Of a stretch of 64,000 nt of DNA, positions 36,685 to 46,261 are shown piece after piece. The stretch comes from Sphingobacteruim zhuxiongii (GTDB lineage Bacteria > Bacteroidota > Bacteroidia > Sphingobacteriales > Sphingobacteriaceae). The stretch spans positions 1,054,001 through 1,118,000 of the forward strand of contig NZ_CP045652.1 in NCBI RefSeq assembly GCF_009557615.1, read 5' to 3'. The notes beneath the pieces are model-generated. The model saw only the letters and a program-made list of their open reading frames with translations. It had not been told where the DNA came from and made no database searches. The translations under genes were made by a program, and so were the position numbers. Position 1 is the first letter of the stretch, and every line of letters starts with the position of its first letter.

Positions 36685-39261
36685 ATGAGATTAAGCCAGA
36701 AAAAAGCAGCCTTTCAGAACGAAGTGCTAACGCGTTTCGATTTGTTTAAAAGTCTGTTTCTTACATTGCCGTTCCAGCGTGTGAAACACACGGGGACTAT
36801 CCTTCCATTTTTTACGACACACTGTGAAAAAGGCGTTGAGGAAAAGTTGACCCCAGAAGCAATTATTGATAGCTTTTTTGGACAATACGAACAGTATGTT
36901 CAGGAAGATGATCGCCTTGATTTGCTATTCCGTATCGTACAGTATATTGAACGTCAAGTTGTATTGTTCGATGCTGTCGAAGATTCTGCTTTTAAGGCTG
37001 TCGGTAAATCGGATGAAACTGCAGGATTGGATTCTGTATTCCGATTAGCGCAATCTAATCCAGAAACGAAGAAACAGGTGATAGAACGATTGAAGGAAAT
37101 GTCAGTACGTTTAGTGTTGACGGCTCATCCAACGCAATTCTATCCGGGCCCCGTTTTGTCAATTATCAACGATTTAATTGAATTGTTGAAATTAAATGAT
37201 ATTCCAAATATTCACCTATTGTTGCAACAATTAGGTAAGACGCCTTTTATCAATAAACAAAAACCAACTCCTGTGGATGAGGCGATTAGTTTAGCATGGT
37301 ATCTAGAAAATGTGTTTTATCGCGTAGCTTCCGATATTCAGTCTAAAATAGACGATGAATTAGAGCTTAATAGTGGAGATACAAGCCGTATCGTTGAGCT
37401 TGGTTTTTGGCCAGGAGGTGACCGTGATGGGAATCCGAATGTAACTTGGGAAAGCACTAATCGTGTGGCGACTTTGTTGCGTACGATCTTATTCCGTTGC
37501 TATTATAGAGATTTTCGTATCGTCAAACGTCGTATTACGTTCAGAGGTGTAGAAACCTATTTGGATGCGTTACAAACTTTACTGTACGATAACAGTTTCA
37601 ATCCGAAAGAGAATCCTGAAGATATAACCGAGGAGATTTTATTCAATTTGAAAGAAGTGAAAAGGGTTCTTCTGGAAAATCATGACGGTTTGTTTGTTGA
37701 GTTAGTAGAGGATCTTATTCGTAAGGTTCAAACGTTTGGTTGCTATTTTACAACTTTAGATATTCGTCAAGATAGTAGTGTTCTTCGTGAAACGTTCAAT
37801 TGGTTGTTAACTCAATATCCGAATGAAACGGAAATTGATTTAAATACTATTGGTGACGATGAACTAGCAAAAGAAGCTGCAATTAAATTTTCTGAGCAAG
37901 ATTTAGCGATTGAAAATGTTCCAGCTCCTTTAGTGGAAGATACGCTAAAAGTGATTCGCTTAATTAAGCAAATTCAAAGTTCAGGCAGTGAACGTGCCGT
38001 TCAGCGCTTTATCATTTCTAATTGTCAGCAAGCATCTGATATTTTAGGATTGATGCAATTGTTTTTATGGCAAGGCTGGACAAAAAAGGAATTGACAATG
38101 GATTTCGTTCCTTTGTTTGAAACAGTTGATGATTTGAAGCGTGCAGCTGACGTTATGCGTAGTTTATATTCAAATAAGGATTACGCAACGCATTTGAAAA
38201 AGCGTGGAAATAAACAGACCATTATGCTTGGTTTCTCCGACAGTACAAAAGATGGAGGATATTTGATGGCTAACTGGTCGATCTATAAAGCAAAAATTGA
38301 ATTGACAGCAATCTCTAGGGAATATGATGTTGATCTAGTGTTTTTCGATGGACGTGGTGGACCTCCGGCACGTGGCGGTGGTAAAACACAACGTTTCTAT
38401 GCATCAATGGGTAAAGAGATTGAAAACAACCACATACAGTTAACGATTCAAGGGCAAACGATTAGCTCGCAGTACGGTTCATTAGATACGGCTAAGTATA
38501 ATATCGAGCAATTATTGCATGCAGGTATCGTATCTGATTTACGTCCTAAAGAAGGGGACACCTTGACTGCGAAGCAGAAAAATGTTGTAGATCAAATGGC
38601 GGCCGAGAGTCATAAGAAATTCCTGTCCTTGCGTAAGCATCCGAAGTTCTTAAAGTATTTAGAAACCCTAAGTCCATTGAAGAGTTTGGCCTCGATTAAC
38701 ATTAGTAGTCGCCCTGTAAAACGTAATTCGGATAAAGAGCTTCGCCTTGAAGACTTACGTGCGATCAGTTTTGTTACTGCATGGAGTCAATTAAAGCAAA
38801 ATATTCCTGGATTTTATGGCGTGGGAACAGCCTTGCAATGGGCTGAAGACAATAATATGTGGTCTTACGTGAAAAATCTCTACGAGACTTCTGGTATGTT
38901 TAATACGATCATTGACAATTGTATGATGTCGATGACTAAATCGAATTTCAATATCACATCTTATATGCAAGAGGATGCCGAGTTTGGTGAATTTTGGAAG
39001 ACATTGAAAGAGGAATTCGATCGCACGAAGGAATATGTTCTGAAATTAACAGGGATGAACGAATTGATGGAGAATTACCCTGTCGAGAAAGCATCAATCT
39101 GTGAAAGAGAGAAGATCATTCTACCTTTATTGATCATTCAGCATTATGCTATTCGCAAATTGGGAAATAGCAAATTGGATGATAAAAAGGCGGAGATTTA
39201 TCGTAAACTAATAGGGCGTACAATCTACGGAGTGGTCAATGCTGGGCGTAATTTAGCCTAG
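36685..39261 (+). CDS. ppc: Phosphoenolpyruvate carboxylase
   Basis: An 858-residue enzyme that carboxylates PEP to oxaloacetate to refill the TCA cycle. Catalytic signatures are present in order: VLTAHPTQ (the essential His), GFWPGGDRDGNPNVT, MLGFSDSTKDGGYL and the Gly-rich loop FDGRGGPPARGGG. It is somewhat shorter than the 880-970 residues of proteobacterial enzymes. It is likely monocistronic. Confidence 0.96.
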   Translation: MRLSQKKAAFQNEVLTRFDLFKSLFLTLPFQRVKHTGTILPFFTTHCEKGVEEKLTPEAIIDSFFGQYEQYVQEDDRLDLLFRIVQYIERQVVLFDAVEDSAFKAVGKSDETAGLDSVFRLAQSNPETKKQVIERLKEMSVRLVLTAHPTQFYPGPVLSIINDLIELLKLNDIPNIHLLLQQLGKTPFINKQKPTPVDEAISLAWYLENVFYRVASDIQSKIDDELELNSGDTSRIVELGFWPGGDRDGNPNVTWESTNRVATLLRTILFRCYYRDFRIVKRRITFRGVETYLDALQTLLYDNSFNPKENPEDITEEILFNLKEVKRVLLENHDGLFVELVEDLIRKVQTFGCYFTTLDIRQDSSVLRETFNWLLTQYPNETEIDLNTIGDDELAKEAAIKFSEQDLAIENVPAPLVEDTLKVIRLIKQIQSSGSERAVQRFIISNCQQASDILGLMQLFLWQGWTKKELTMDFVPLFETVDDLKRAADVMRSLYSNKDYATHLKKRGNKQTIMLGFSDSTKDGGYLMANWSIYKAKIELTAISREYDVDLVFFDGRGGPPARGGGKTQRFYASMGKEIENNHIQLTIQGQTISSQYGSLDTAKYNIEQLLHAGIVSDLRPKEGDTLTAKQKNVVDQMAAESHKKFLSLRKHPKFLKYLETLSPLKSLASINISSRPVKRNSDKELRLEDLRAISFVTAWSQLKQNIPGFYGVGTALQWAEDNNMWSYVKNLYETSGMFNTIIDNCMMSMTKSNFNITSYMQEDAEFGEFWKTLKEEFDRTKEYVLKLTGMNELMENYPVEKASICEREKIILPLLIIQHYAIRKLGNSKLDDKKAEIYRKLIGRTIYGVVNAGRNLA

Positions 39262-39318
39262 AATGATTTTGAATTACATGAAAATCGGAATTTATACGTC
39301 TAAATAGCGATATTTTTT

Positions 39319-39326
39319 TATTTTTG
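39319..39326 (+). promoter_or_regulatory. -7 promoter element of the small lipoprotein gene
   Basis: TATTTTTG matches TAnnTTTG, 25 bases before the ATG at 39352. No clear -33 element is visible. Confidence 0.4.
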
Positions 39327-39351
39327 TGTGTTTTTAAAATAATATAAAGCG

Positions 39352-39957
39352 ATGAAATTAAATACATTATTTGTTGCAGCAGTTTTAGCAAGTACTTCAT
39401 TGTCTTCTTGCGTATTCGAGACAGCAGGAGACAATCAGCTGAAATATACGCATACAACATTGGTTGACGGTGATGCTTATGCTTTTTTTAGACAAGTTGG
39501 TGCAATTGTTCCTTTTGAAGCTTCTTATGCAAAACATGTTGAAACAGTAGGGTCAGCTCAAGCAAAAGAAGTTGCAGGAAAAGTGGCGAAGGTATTTGCT
39601 GATATTTTACCTCAAATGGATTCATTAGCAACGAAGTTCGACGTTGACTTTCCTATTCTTGGTGCTCAGCAATACACAGCATCTACGGAAGTAGCGGCGA
39701 ATGAACCTCCAATTGTAGACACTGCAAATGCAGATTCTACAACTACACCAGTTGCTGTTGCACATAACGCTGAAGTTTATTCTGACGAAGCTTACTTACA
39801 CCATATCCAACATCAGGTTGCTGTGGTAAAAGAACACTTCAGAAGACTGTCACATAACACAAACAAAGAATTAAGAGATTTCGCTGTTGCAAAGTCTGAG
39901 TCTATCGCTGAGCTTTATAAAGCTACCGGTGGAAAAGAGGAGCACGCGCATCACTAA
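39352..39957 (+). CDS. Small helical lipoprotein, DUF4142-like
   Basis: A 201-residue protein with a type II signal sequence; the lipobox LSSC places the acylated Cys at residue 20. The mature part looks helical, with an Ala/Thr/Pro-rich linker in the middle and a His-rich C-terminus (EEHAHH). The helices and spacing loosely recall DUF4142 proteins, which is a tentative call. It is probably anchored in the outer or inner membrane. The oxidoreductase gene follows after 11 bases. Confidence 0.72.
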   Translation: MKLNTLFVAAVLASTSLSSCVFETAGDNQLKYTHTTLVDGDAYAFFRQVGAIVPFEASYAKHVETVGSAQAKEVAGKVAKVFADILPQMDSLATKFDVDFPILGAQQYTASTEVAANEPPIVDTANADSTTTPVAVAHNAEVYSDEAYLHHIQHQVAVVKEHFRRLSHNTNKELRDFAVAKSESIAELYKATGGKEEHAHH

Positions 39958-39968
39958 GCATATTGCCT

Positions 39969-40991
39969 ATGCTGGATCAGCAAATAATTACAGGTATCAT
40001 GTCGTATGGAATGTCCGGAAGGATATTCCATGCGCCGTTTATAGGGGCTAACCCTAAGTTCAAACTGAGGGCTGTTGTCGAAAGAACAAATAAAAATGCC
40101 CAAGTTGATTATCCTGATATTATAAGTTATCAATCTATTGATGACTTATTAGATGACCCCGAAATAGAATTGGTGGTCGTTAATACGCCGAATGACACTC
40201 ATGTCGCTTTCGCTGAGAAGGCGCTTCGTGCTGGTAAACATGTATTGATTGAAAAGCCCGTTGCGCCTACTGCCAAGGAAGCCGCGTATTTATTTGACCT
40301 AGCGGAGCGCTGTGGTAAATTACTGCTTCCTTATCATAATCGTCGATTTGATTCCGACTATCAATCCTTAAAGACCGTTATTGAAGGCCAAAGAGTTGGC
40401 CGCCCGATAGAACTGCATATTCGTTTCGATAGATTTAAACCGAACATCGGTGTAAAAGCCTTCAAAGAAAAGAAGCAAGCAGCGTCTGGTATTCTTTATG
40501 ATTTAGGTTCTCATTTACTGGATCAGGTTATCGCGTTGTTCGGGAGACCGAAGTCCATGACTAAAATTAAAGGTGTTTTTCGTGAAGATTCTGTCGTTGA
40601 TGACTATGGTTCGATTATATTGAACTATGCCGGCGGCTTGAATGTATTTATTACGACGAGTTTACTTGTCGCTAATCCTCAGGCTAGTTTTGTTCTTCAT
40701 GGTACGAAAGGAAGTTTTGTTAAAGAGCGGACGGATACACAAGAGTCTCAATTACTGGCAGGGATGTTGCCGACAGCAGACGTGTTTGGAGTCGAACCCG
40801 AGAATAAAGAAGGACTTTTGACCTTTGAAAATGAATTGAAAGAATTAGAAACTGCTTTAATCCAATCGGAGAGGGGGGCTTACATGACTTTGTTTGATGA
40901 AGTTTATGAGTCTATCCGAAACGGGAAGCCGTATTTTGTAAATAAGGATCAGATCGTTTGGCAATTGGAAATATTAGAACCGAGCAAATAA
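39969..40991 (+). CDS. Gfo/Idh/MocA family oxidoreductase
   Basis: A 340-residue NAD(P)-dependent dehydrogenase. The Rossmann segment GIMSYGMSGRIFHAPFI opens the protein and the catalytic-domain motif HVLIEKPVAPTAKEA holds the conserved EKP. The DLGSHLLDQVIALFG stretch is also typical. An in-frame TTG two codons upstream is less likely than ATG 39969. Substrates in the family are sugars, inositols or bile pigments; this one resembles the YdgJ/YvaA-type group. It follows the lipoprotein gene. Confidence 0.9.
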   Translation: MLDQQIITGIMSYGMSGRIFHAPFIGANPKFKLRAVVERTNKNAQVDYPDIISYQSIDDLLDDPEIELVVVNTPNDTHVAFAEKALRAGKHVLIEKPVAPTAKEAAYLFDLAERCGKLLLPYHNRRFDSDYQSLKTVIEGQRVGRPIELHIRFDRFKPNIGVKAFKEKKQAASGILYDLGSHLLDQVIALFGRPKSMTKIKGVFREDSVVDDYGSIILNYAGGLNVFITTSLLVANPQASFVLHGTKGSFVKERTDTQESQLLAGMLPTADVFGVEPENKEGLLTFENELKELETALIQSERGAYMTLFDEVYESIRNGKPYFVNKDQIVWQLEILEPSK

Positions 40992-41066
40992 TCGTCTATT
41001 TAATATAAAATTTACATTGAGTTAATCTAGGATAAGTAAAATTGTCCTTAAATCAAATTTACAAAC

Positions 41067-41945
41067 GTGAGATACGCCGCTATAGATATTGGCTCAAATG
41101 CCGTACGATTATTAATCGCCGATATTATTGAACGAGAAAACGAAGTTGTCTTCAGTAAAAATACTTTATTACGCGTTCCTTTACGCTTAGGTGATGATGC
41201 ATTTATCCATCGTCATATATCAGAGGGGAAATTTGATAGTATGGTAAAGACGATGAGTGCGTTCAAAAATCTAATGGATGTTTATCGTGTTACGGATTAT
41301 ATGGCTTGTGCGACTTCAGCAATGCGGGATGCCGATAATGGTGATGCGGTTGTTGCCGCATGTAAGAAAGTGGGTGTCGATATTCAAATTATCGATGGAG
41401 CGATAGAAGCGCAGATTATCTATAACGTACATAGTCAAACCACTATGGATCGTAATAAAGCTTATTTGTATATTGATGTTGGTGGCGGTAGTACGGAAAT
41501 ATCACTTTTTGCCAATGGCGAGCTTGTCGCTTCTAGATCATTCAACTTAGGGACTATTCGTATTTTAGATAATCAGGACGCGCCAGAGACGTGGGATGAT
41601 ATGAAACGTTGGGTTAAGGAGATTACAAAGTCCTATAAGAATATTTATGGCATTGGTTCAGGAGGAAATATTAACAAACTTTCAAGGCTGGCAAATGAGA
41701 AAGCAGACAAGCCAATTTCTTATGCGAAATTGAAAGCGATGTATGTTTACTTAAATTCATATTCCTTGAAGGATCGTATTAACTTGTTGGAATTGAAGCA
41801 AGATCGTGCGGATGTTATTATTCCTGCCGCGGAAATCTTTTTGACCATCATGAAAGTTGGCCATTTGAAGAATATCACTGCGCCAAGAATTGGTCTTGCG
41901 GACGGTATTATCCAAACTTTAATCAATAAAAATTTTAAAAAATAA
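41067..41945 (+). CDS. Ppx/GppA family exopolyphosphatase-like protein
   Basis: A 292-residue ASKHA-fold protein that starts at GTG. YAAIDIGSNAVRLLIAD (phosphate 1), ACATSAMRDADNG, and YIDVGGGSTEISLF (phosphate 2) are all present. Only the two-domain N-terminal half of long Ppx is encoded, as in short Ppx/GppA proteins. It would act on polyphosphate or on pppGpp. A tRNA-Leu gene follows. Confidence 0.92.
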   Translation: MRYAAIDIGSNAVRLLIADIIERENEVVFSKNTLLRVPLRLGDDAFIHRHISEGKFDSMVKTMSAFKNLMDVYRVTDYMACATSAMRDADNGDAVVAACKKVGVDIQIIDGAIEAQIIYNVHSQTTMDRNKAYLYIDVGGGSTEISLFANGELVASRSFNLGTIRILDNQDAPETWDDMKRWVKEITKSYKNIYGIGSGGNINKLSRLANEKADKPISYAKLKAMYVYLNSYSLKDRINLLELKQDRADVIIPAAEIFLTIMKVGHLKNITAPRIGLADGIIQTLINKNFKK

Positions 41946-41960
41946 TACTCGCATTTTGCG

Positions 41961-41990
41961 TTGCAAGTATAGAAAATAATTATATTTTTG
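41961..41990 (+). promoter_or_regulatory. Promoter of tRNA-Leu
   Basis: TATTTTTG at 41983-41990 fits TAnnTTTG; a TTG at 41961-41963 lies 19 bases upstream. The tRNA begins 10 bases after the -7 element. Confidence 0.6.
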
Positions 41991-42000
41991 CGGTGTAGAT

Positions 42001-42084
42001 ACCTAGGTGGCGAAATTGGTAGACGCACCATCTTGAGGGGGTGGCGCCTGAATGGGCATGGCAGTTCGAATCTGCTCCTAGGTA
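42001..42084 (+). tRNA. tRNA-Leu (GAG)
   Basis: An 84-base cloverleaf with a long variable arm. The acceptor stem is ACCTAGG / CCTAGGT with discriminator A. The anticodon stem is CCATC / GGTGG with loop TTGAGGG and anticodon GAG. The T-arm holds GTTCGAATC. CCA is not encoded. Confidence 0.96.
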
Positions 42085-42096
42085 CTGAACAGCAAT

Positions 42097-42127
42097 AAAA
42101 AAGCCTTGCATTTTGCAAGGCTTTTTT
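42097..42127. terminator. Bidirectional terminator after tRNA-Leu
   Basis: A 14-bp perfect stem (AAAAAAGCCTTGCA / TGCAAGGCTTTTTT) with loop TTT. It serves tRNA-Leu and the convergent Fe-S gene. Confidence 0.92.
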
Positions 42128-42141
42128 ATTATTCAATCCTA

Positions 42142-42936
42142 TTAAATTTTATTCGCTTTAACGGTTATTTCTGCAATATCAAGGACTTGGATTTCCTGTT
42201 CTTTTTCTTTGACCTTGACACCATCACGGAGCATCGTCATACAAAATGGACAAGCCGCGGCAACAACGGTTGCTTGACTTTCAATCACATCTTCAATACG
42301 CTCAACATTGATGTCTTTATTTCCTTTTTCTGGTTCTTTAAACATTTGCGCACCACCGGCACCACAACAAAGACCATTCGATTTACATCGTTTTAATTCA
42401 ACTAGGTCTGCATCTAGTACTTCTAAAGCTTTGCGAGGAGCTTCATAAATTTCATTTGCGCGACCTAAATAGCAAGGGTCATGGTAAGTGATCTTTTTGC
42501 CTTTAAACTCATGCCCGTCGGCAGGTTTTAATTTACCGTCGTCAATTAATGATTGTATGAGTTGCGTATGGTGGATGACTTCATAGCTTCCGCCGAGGCT
42601 AGGATACTCATTCTTTAAAGTATTGAAGCAATGTGGACAAGCAGTCACTATTTTCTTGATCTCATAACCATTCAGCACTTCAATATTCATCATGGCTTGC
42701 ATTTGAAAAAGAAATTCGTTTCCGGCACGCTTTGCAGGATCTCCTGTACAGGATTCTTCCGTACCCAGAATAGCATATTTAATACCTACATGGTGTAATA
42801 TCTTGCAGATATCGCGAGTAATTCTTTGTGCGCGTTCGTCGAAACTTCCCGCACAGCCAACCCAAAACAATAGATCTGGAGATTCTCCTTTGGCTAATAG
42901 TTCCGCTACGGTAGGAATATGTATGTTATTTTCCAT
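42142..42936 (-). CDS. Fe-S oxidoreductase subunit with CCG motifs (HdrB/LutA-like)
   Basis: A 264-residue protein with two cysteine-rich CCG-type domains. Visible cysteines lie in LFWVGCAGSFD, ACPHCFNTL, YHDPCYLGR, GLCCGAGGAQMF and AACPFCMTML. Such domains bind non-cubane or 4Fe-4S clusters and act in heterodisulfide-reductase-like electron transfer. It follows the membrane Fe-S gene by 12 bases, so the two probably form one complex. The electron donor and acceptor are unknown. Confidence 0.9.
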   Translation of the reverse strand: MENNIHIPTVAELLAKGESPDLLFWVGCAGSFDERAQRITRDICKILHHVGIKYAILGTEESCTGDPAKRAGNEFLFQMQAMMNIEVLNGYEIKKIVTACPHCFNTLKNEYPSLGGSYEVIHHTQLIQSLIDDGKLKPADGHEFKGKKITYHDPCYLGRANEIYEAPRKALEVLDADLVELKRCKSNGLCCGAGGAQMFKEPEKGNKDINVERIEDVIESQATVVAAACPFCMTMLRDGVKVKEKEQEIQVLDIAEITVKANKI

Positions 42937-42948
42937 GTTAAATTCATC

Positions 42949-44241
42949 TTATTGATTAGTCCAATTTGCACGGTCTGCCTGTGCATATTTCCAAGGCGCT
43001 CCATTGTTTTCTAAATTGGAAAACATGTTGTTTACACTAGATGGAGCTTGTGATTCTTCCATTACTGAGAATTGGCGTAAACCAATAATTATCTCTAAGG
43101 GATTAATGTTAACAGGGCATTGCTCTACGCAAGCATTACAGCTTGTACAAGCCCATATCTCTTCTCTAGTGATATAAGTGTCTAATAAAGATTTTCCGTC
43201 CTCCTGAAAGGCTCCATTCTTGTCTATGTTCTTTCCAATCTCTTCGATACGATCTCGAGTATCCATCATGATTTTACGAGGCGAGAGGAGTTTTCCAGTG
43301 ATGTTTGCTGGACATGCGGACGTGCAACGTCCACATTCTGTACAAGTATATGCATCGAGCAAATTTTTCCAAGTCAAATCTAATGCGTCCTTCACTCCGA
43401 ATCGCGTAGGCTCACCTGTTGGAGGCGGTAAAGAAGGATCTAACATTACTTTCACTTCGGCGGTAACCGATGGCATATTGTCAAGTTTTCCCTTTGGTTC
43501 CAAACGTGAGAAATAGGTGTTCGGAAACGCCAATAGAATATGTAAGTGTTTGGATATCGGAAGATAGTTCAAAAAGGCAAAAACGCCAAGGATATGAAAC
43601 CACCAGCAAATCCGTTCAATCAGGATTAAACTGCTTGCTTCATTTGGTAATAAAGGAAGGAGGTAAGCGCTAATTGGGAAAGACCCAGCCATATGATAAT
43701 GCTCAGCGCCCATCGCCTGTAGTTTTTGATCGGCTGCATTCATGAATATGAATGCTGTCATTAAAAGTATTTCTGCTGTTAATATAAGATTGGCGTCCGT
43801 TTTAGGCCAATTATTTAACTCTGGCTGATTTAACCTTTTTAGCTTTAAGACGTTTCTACGAATAAAGAAAATCACACAGCCTAATAATACAGCAAACGCT
43901 AATATTTCGAAAGCATAGATTAGAAAATTATAAAAGCCTCCTAAAAACGAAAATACGCGGTGTGTTCCAAATAGACCATCAATTACGATCTCCAGCATTT
44001 CAATGTTGATAATACAAAAGCCGACATATACGAATAGATGGAGGAGCGCTGGAATCGGTTTTTTAAACATCTTTTTTTGCCCAAAAGCTACCAAAAGCAT
44101 TGTTTTTAGTCGTTCTCCAGGCTGATCAAATCGATTGATAGATTTTCCGAGTTTAATATTTCGGTAAATCTTTTTGGCGTTATAGAAGAAAAGAATTAAC
44201 GACGCGATCAACAACACGCCGAATAGTATTTGACCTATCAT
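42949..44241 (-). CDS. Membrane-bound 4Fe-4S dicluster oxidoreductase subunit
   Basis: A 430-residue protein. The N-terminal half has about six membrane helices in a nitrate-reductase-gamma-like arrangement that may bind haem. The C-terminal half carries two ferredoxin-type clusters, CTECGRCTSACPANITG and CTSCNACVEQCPVNINP (about residues 285 and 370). With the downstream CCG protein this resembles a membrane-linked Hdr-like module, possibly passing electrons to menaquinone. In Bacteroidota this pair often serves acyl-CoA or flavoprotein oxidation; no such gene is next to it. Confidence 0.88.
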   Translation of the reverse strand: MIGQILFGVLLIASLILFFYNAKKIYRNIKLGKSINRFDQPGERLKTMLLVAFGQKKMFKKPIPALLHLFVYVGFCIINIEMLEIVIDGLFGTHRVFSFLGGFYNFLIYAFEILAFAVLLGCVIFFIRRNVLKLKRLNQPELNNWPKTDANLILTAEILLMTAFIFMNAADQKLQAMGAEHYHMAGSFPISAYLLPLLPNEASSLILIERICWWFHILGVFAFLNYLPISKHLHILLAFPNTYFSRLEPKGKLDNMPSVTAEVKVMLDPSLPPPTGEPTRFGVKDALDLTWKNLLDAYTCTECGRCTSACPANITGKLLSPRKIMMDTRDRIEEIGKNIDKNGAFQEDGKSLLDTYITREEIWACTSCNACVEQCPVNINPLEIIIGLRQFSVMEESQAPSSVNNMFSNLENNGAPWKYAQADRANWTNQ

Positions 44242-44261
44242 AGTTTACAAATTAGGTAAAA

Positions 44262-44269
44262 CAAATATA
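44262..44269 (-). promoter_or_regulatory. -7 promoter element of the Fe-S operon
   Basis: On the minus strand TATATTTG matches TAnnTTTG, 20 bases before the ATG at 44241. No strong -33 element is evident. Confidence 0.45.
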
Positions 44270-44499
44270 AAGAAAGCGACTATACTATGCATGCATAATA
44301 AATTATTTAGAAAGATTAAAAACAATTGGCAAGATATAATAAAAGTTATGTTAGCCTCACCATGTCTCATGATTACAAAATAACATTATTGATGCAATAG
44401 TGCAAAAGCTTGATTTATATGTGTACTCTTTTGTAAATTGCGTTGTACAACCCAAATCTGTTGATTGACCTCGTCAATTAACTATCTATACAAAACATA

Positions 44500-46191
44500 A
44501 TGAAGTCTGAAACAAATCAATTTGATGTTATTATCATCGGTTCGGGTATTTCCGGCGGTTGGGCAGCAAAGGAATTCTGTGAAAAAGGATTCAAGACCCT
44601 AGTCTTAGAACGGGGGAGAGACGTCAAACATATAAAAGATTATCCTACAGCATTTACAGATCCTTGGCAATTTGAGCATCATAATGCCTTGAGTACAAAA
44701 TTGCGAGAGGAGAATCCAATAGCCTCCAAATGCTATGCTTTTAAGGAAGATGCCATGCATTTTTTCACAAAAGATAAAGATCAAGAATATATTCAGGAAC
44801 ATCCGTTCGATTGGATACGAAGCTATCAAGTTGGCGGTAAGTCTTTAACATGGGCGCGTCAGGTGCAACGCTGGAGTGATTTTGATTTTTCAGGTCCGGC
44901 GAGAGATGGTTTTGCGGTCGATTGGCCAATTCGATATGCAGACATCGCTCCCTGGTATAGTTATGTAGAAAAGTTTATTGGCGTTTCGGGTAATCGCGAT
45001 GGTAATTCAGCTATGCCCGATGGAGAATTTCTTCCTGCATTTGATTTAAATGCGGTGGAACGAATGATTCAGCAAAAGATTCCTCAGAAATATCCAGACA
45101 GACAAGTTATTTCCGGTCGATGTGCCCATATTTCCTCGCCTCAGCCGATACATATTCAACAGGGTAGAACACCGTGTCAGAATCGCACGATGTGTCAACG
45201 TGGATGTCCATTTGGAGGGTATTTCAGTTCTAATGCTTCAACTTTGCCTTGGGCAGAGAAGACTGGTAATTTGACGTTGAAATCGCAGTCTATTGTCGAA
45301 TCGATACTTTTTGATGAAATAACGCAGAAAGCTTCTGGTGTGCGTGTGATTGATGCGGAGACAATGGAAACCACAGAATACAAGGCTAAGATTATTTTCT
45401 TGAATGCCTCGGCACTGGCGAGTAATTTAATATTGATGAATTCTAAATCTTCTCGTTTTCCAAATGGTTTAGGAAATGACAGTGGTACGTTGGGGAAATT
45501 TGTCGCTTTTCACAATTATTTAGGAAGTGTCGGTGGAAGCATAGAAGGATTTGAAGATCAATATTATTTTGGTCGAAGACCGACGCAACCTCTAATTCCT
45601 AACTTTAGAAATGTGAAAAAACAAGAAACGGATTTCTTACGCGGATATGCTTCATTTTTCTCAGCTTACAGAAGACGCGGAATTGCTACTGATCAACAAG
45701 TTGGAGGAGAATTTAAAGACAGTTTACTTGAAGTCGGTGGTTGGGGTGTTGGAATGATGATGCAAGGAGAAACCATTCCAAAAGAAAGCAATCATGTCCG
45801 TCTTAGTGCTGATCGGAAAGACAAGTATGGGATGCCACAACTTATTACCTCCGTTCAGTACGACGATAATGATCAGAAAAGCATGGAAGACTTTATCGTA
45901 CAAGCATCTGAAATGCTTGAATATATTGGTGTGAAGGATATTTATAGCCATAACACAAAACAAAATCCGGGTCTTGATATCCACGAAATGGGGGGAGCAA
46001 GGATGGGGCTTGATCCCAAAACGTCCATTTTGAATCGATGGAACCAAGTCCATAGTTGTAAGAATGTGTTTGTAACAGATGGGGCGAGTATGACCTCCAC
46101 AGGAACACAGAATCCCTCCTTGACCTTTATGGCATTGACTGCTCGAGCAGCTAATTATGCTATTGAAGAAATGAAAAAGGGAAATCTTTAA
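44500..46191 (+). CDS. GMC-type FAD-dependent oxidoreductase
   Basis: A 563-residue flavoprotein of the glucose-methanol-choline superfamily. The N-terminal FDVIIIGSGISGGWAAKEF binds FAD, and the C-terminal DIHEMGGARMG and VFVTDGASMTSTGTQNPSLT hold the catalytic His-type region. There is no signal peptide. Bacteroidota relatives often pair with a gluconate-2-dehydrogenase subunit-3-like gene; none is next to it here. It probably oxidises a sugar or polyol. It is monocistronic with a strong terminator behind it. Confidence 0.9.
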   Translation: MKSETNQFDVIIIGSGISGGWAAKEFCEKGFKTLVLERGRDVKHIKDYPTAFTDPWQFEHHNALSTKLREENPIASKCYAFKEDAMHFFTKDKDQEYIQEHPFDWIRSYQVGGKSLTWARQVQRWSDFDFSGPARDGFAVDWPIRYADIAPWYSYVEKFIGVSGNRDGNSAMPDGEFLPAFDLNAVERMIQQKIPQKYPDRQVISGRCAHISSPQPIHIQQGRTPCQNRTMCQRGCPFGGYFSSNASTLPWAEKTGNLTLKSQSIVESILFDEITQKASGVRVIDAETMETTEYKAKIIFLNASALASNLILMNSKSSRFPNGLGNDSGTLGKFVAFHNYLGSVGGSIEGFEDQYYFGRRPTQPLIPNFRNVKKQETDFLRGYASFFSAYRRRGIATDQQVGGEFKDSLLEVGGWGVGMMMQGETIPKESNHVRLSADRKDKYGMPQLITSVQYDDNDQKSMEDFIVQASEMLEYIGVKDIYSHNTKQNPGLDIHEMGGARMGLDPKTSILNRWNQVHSCKNVFVTDGASMTSTGTQNPSLTFMALTARAANYAIEEMKKGNL

Positions 46192-46210
46192 TTTAGGGAT
46201 GCATAAGAAT

Positions 46211-46243
46211 CAAAAAAGGCTTTCAAATTGAAAGCCTTTTTTG
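46211..46243. terminator. Bidirectional terminator after the GMC gene
   Basis: A stem CAAAAAAGGCTTTCA / TGAAAGCCTTTTTTG with loop AAT separates the convergent GMC and OmpH genes. Confidence 0.9.
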
Positions 46244-46261
46244 ATTAAGAATGTCTTAAAC

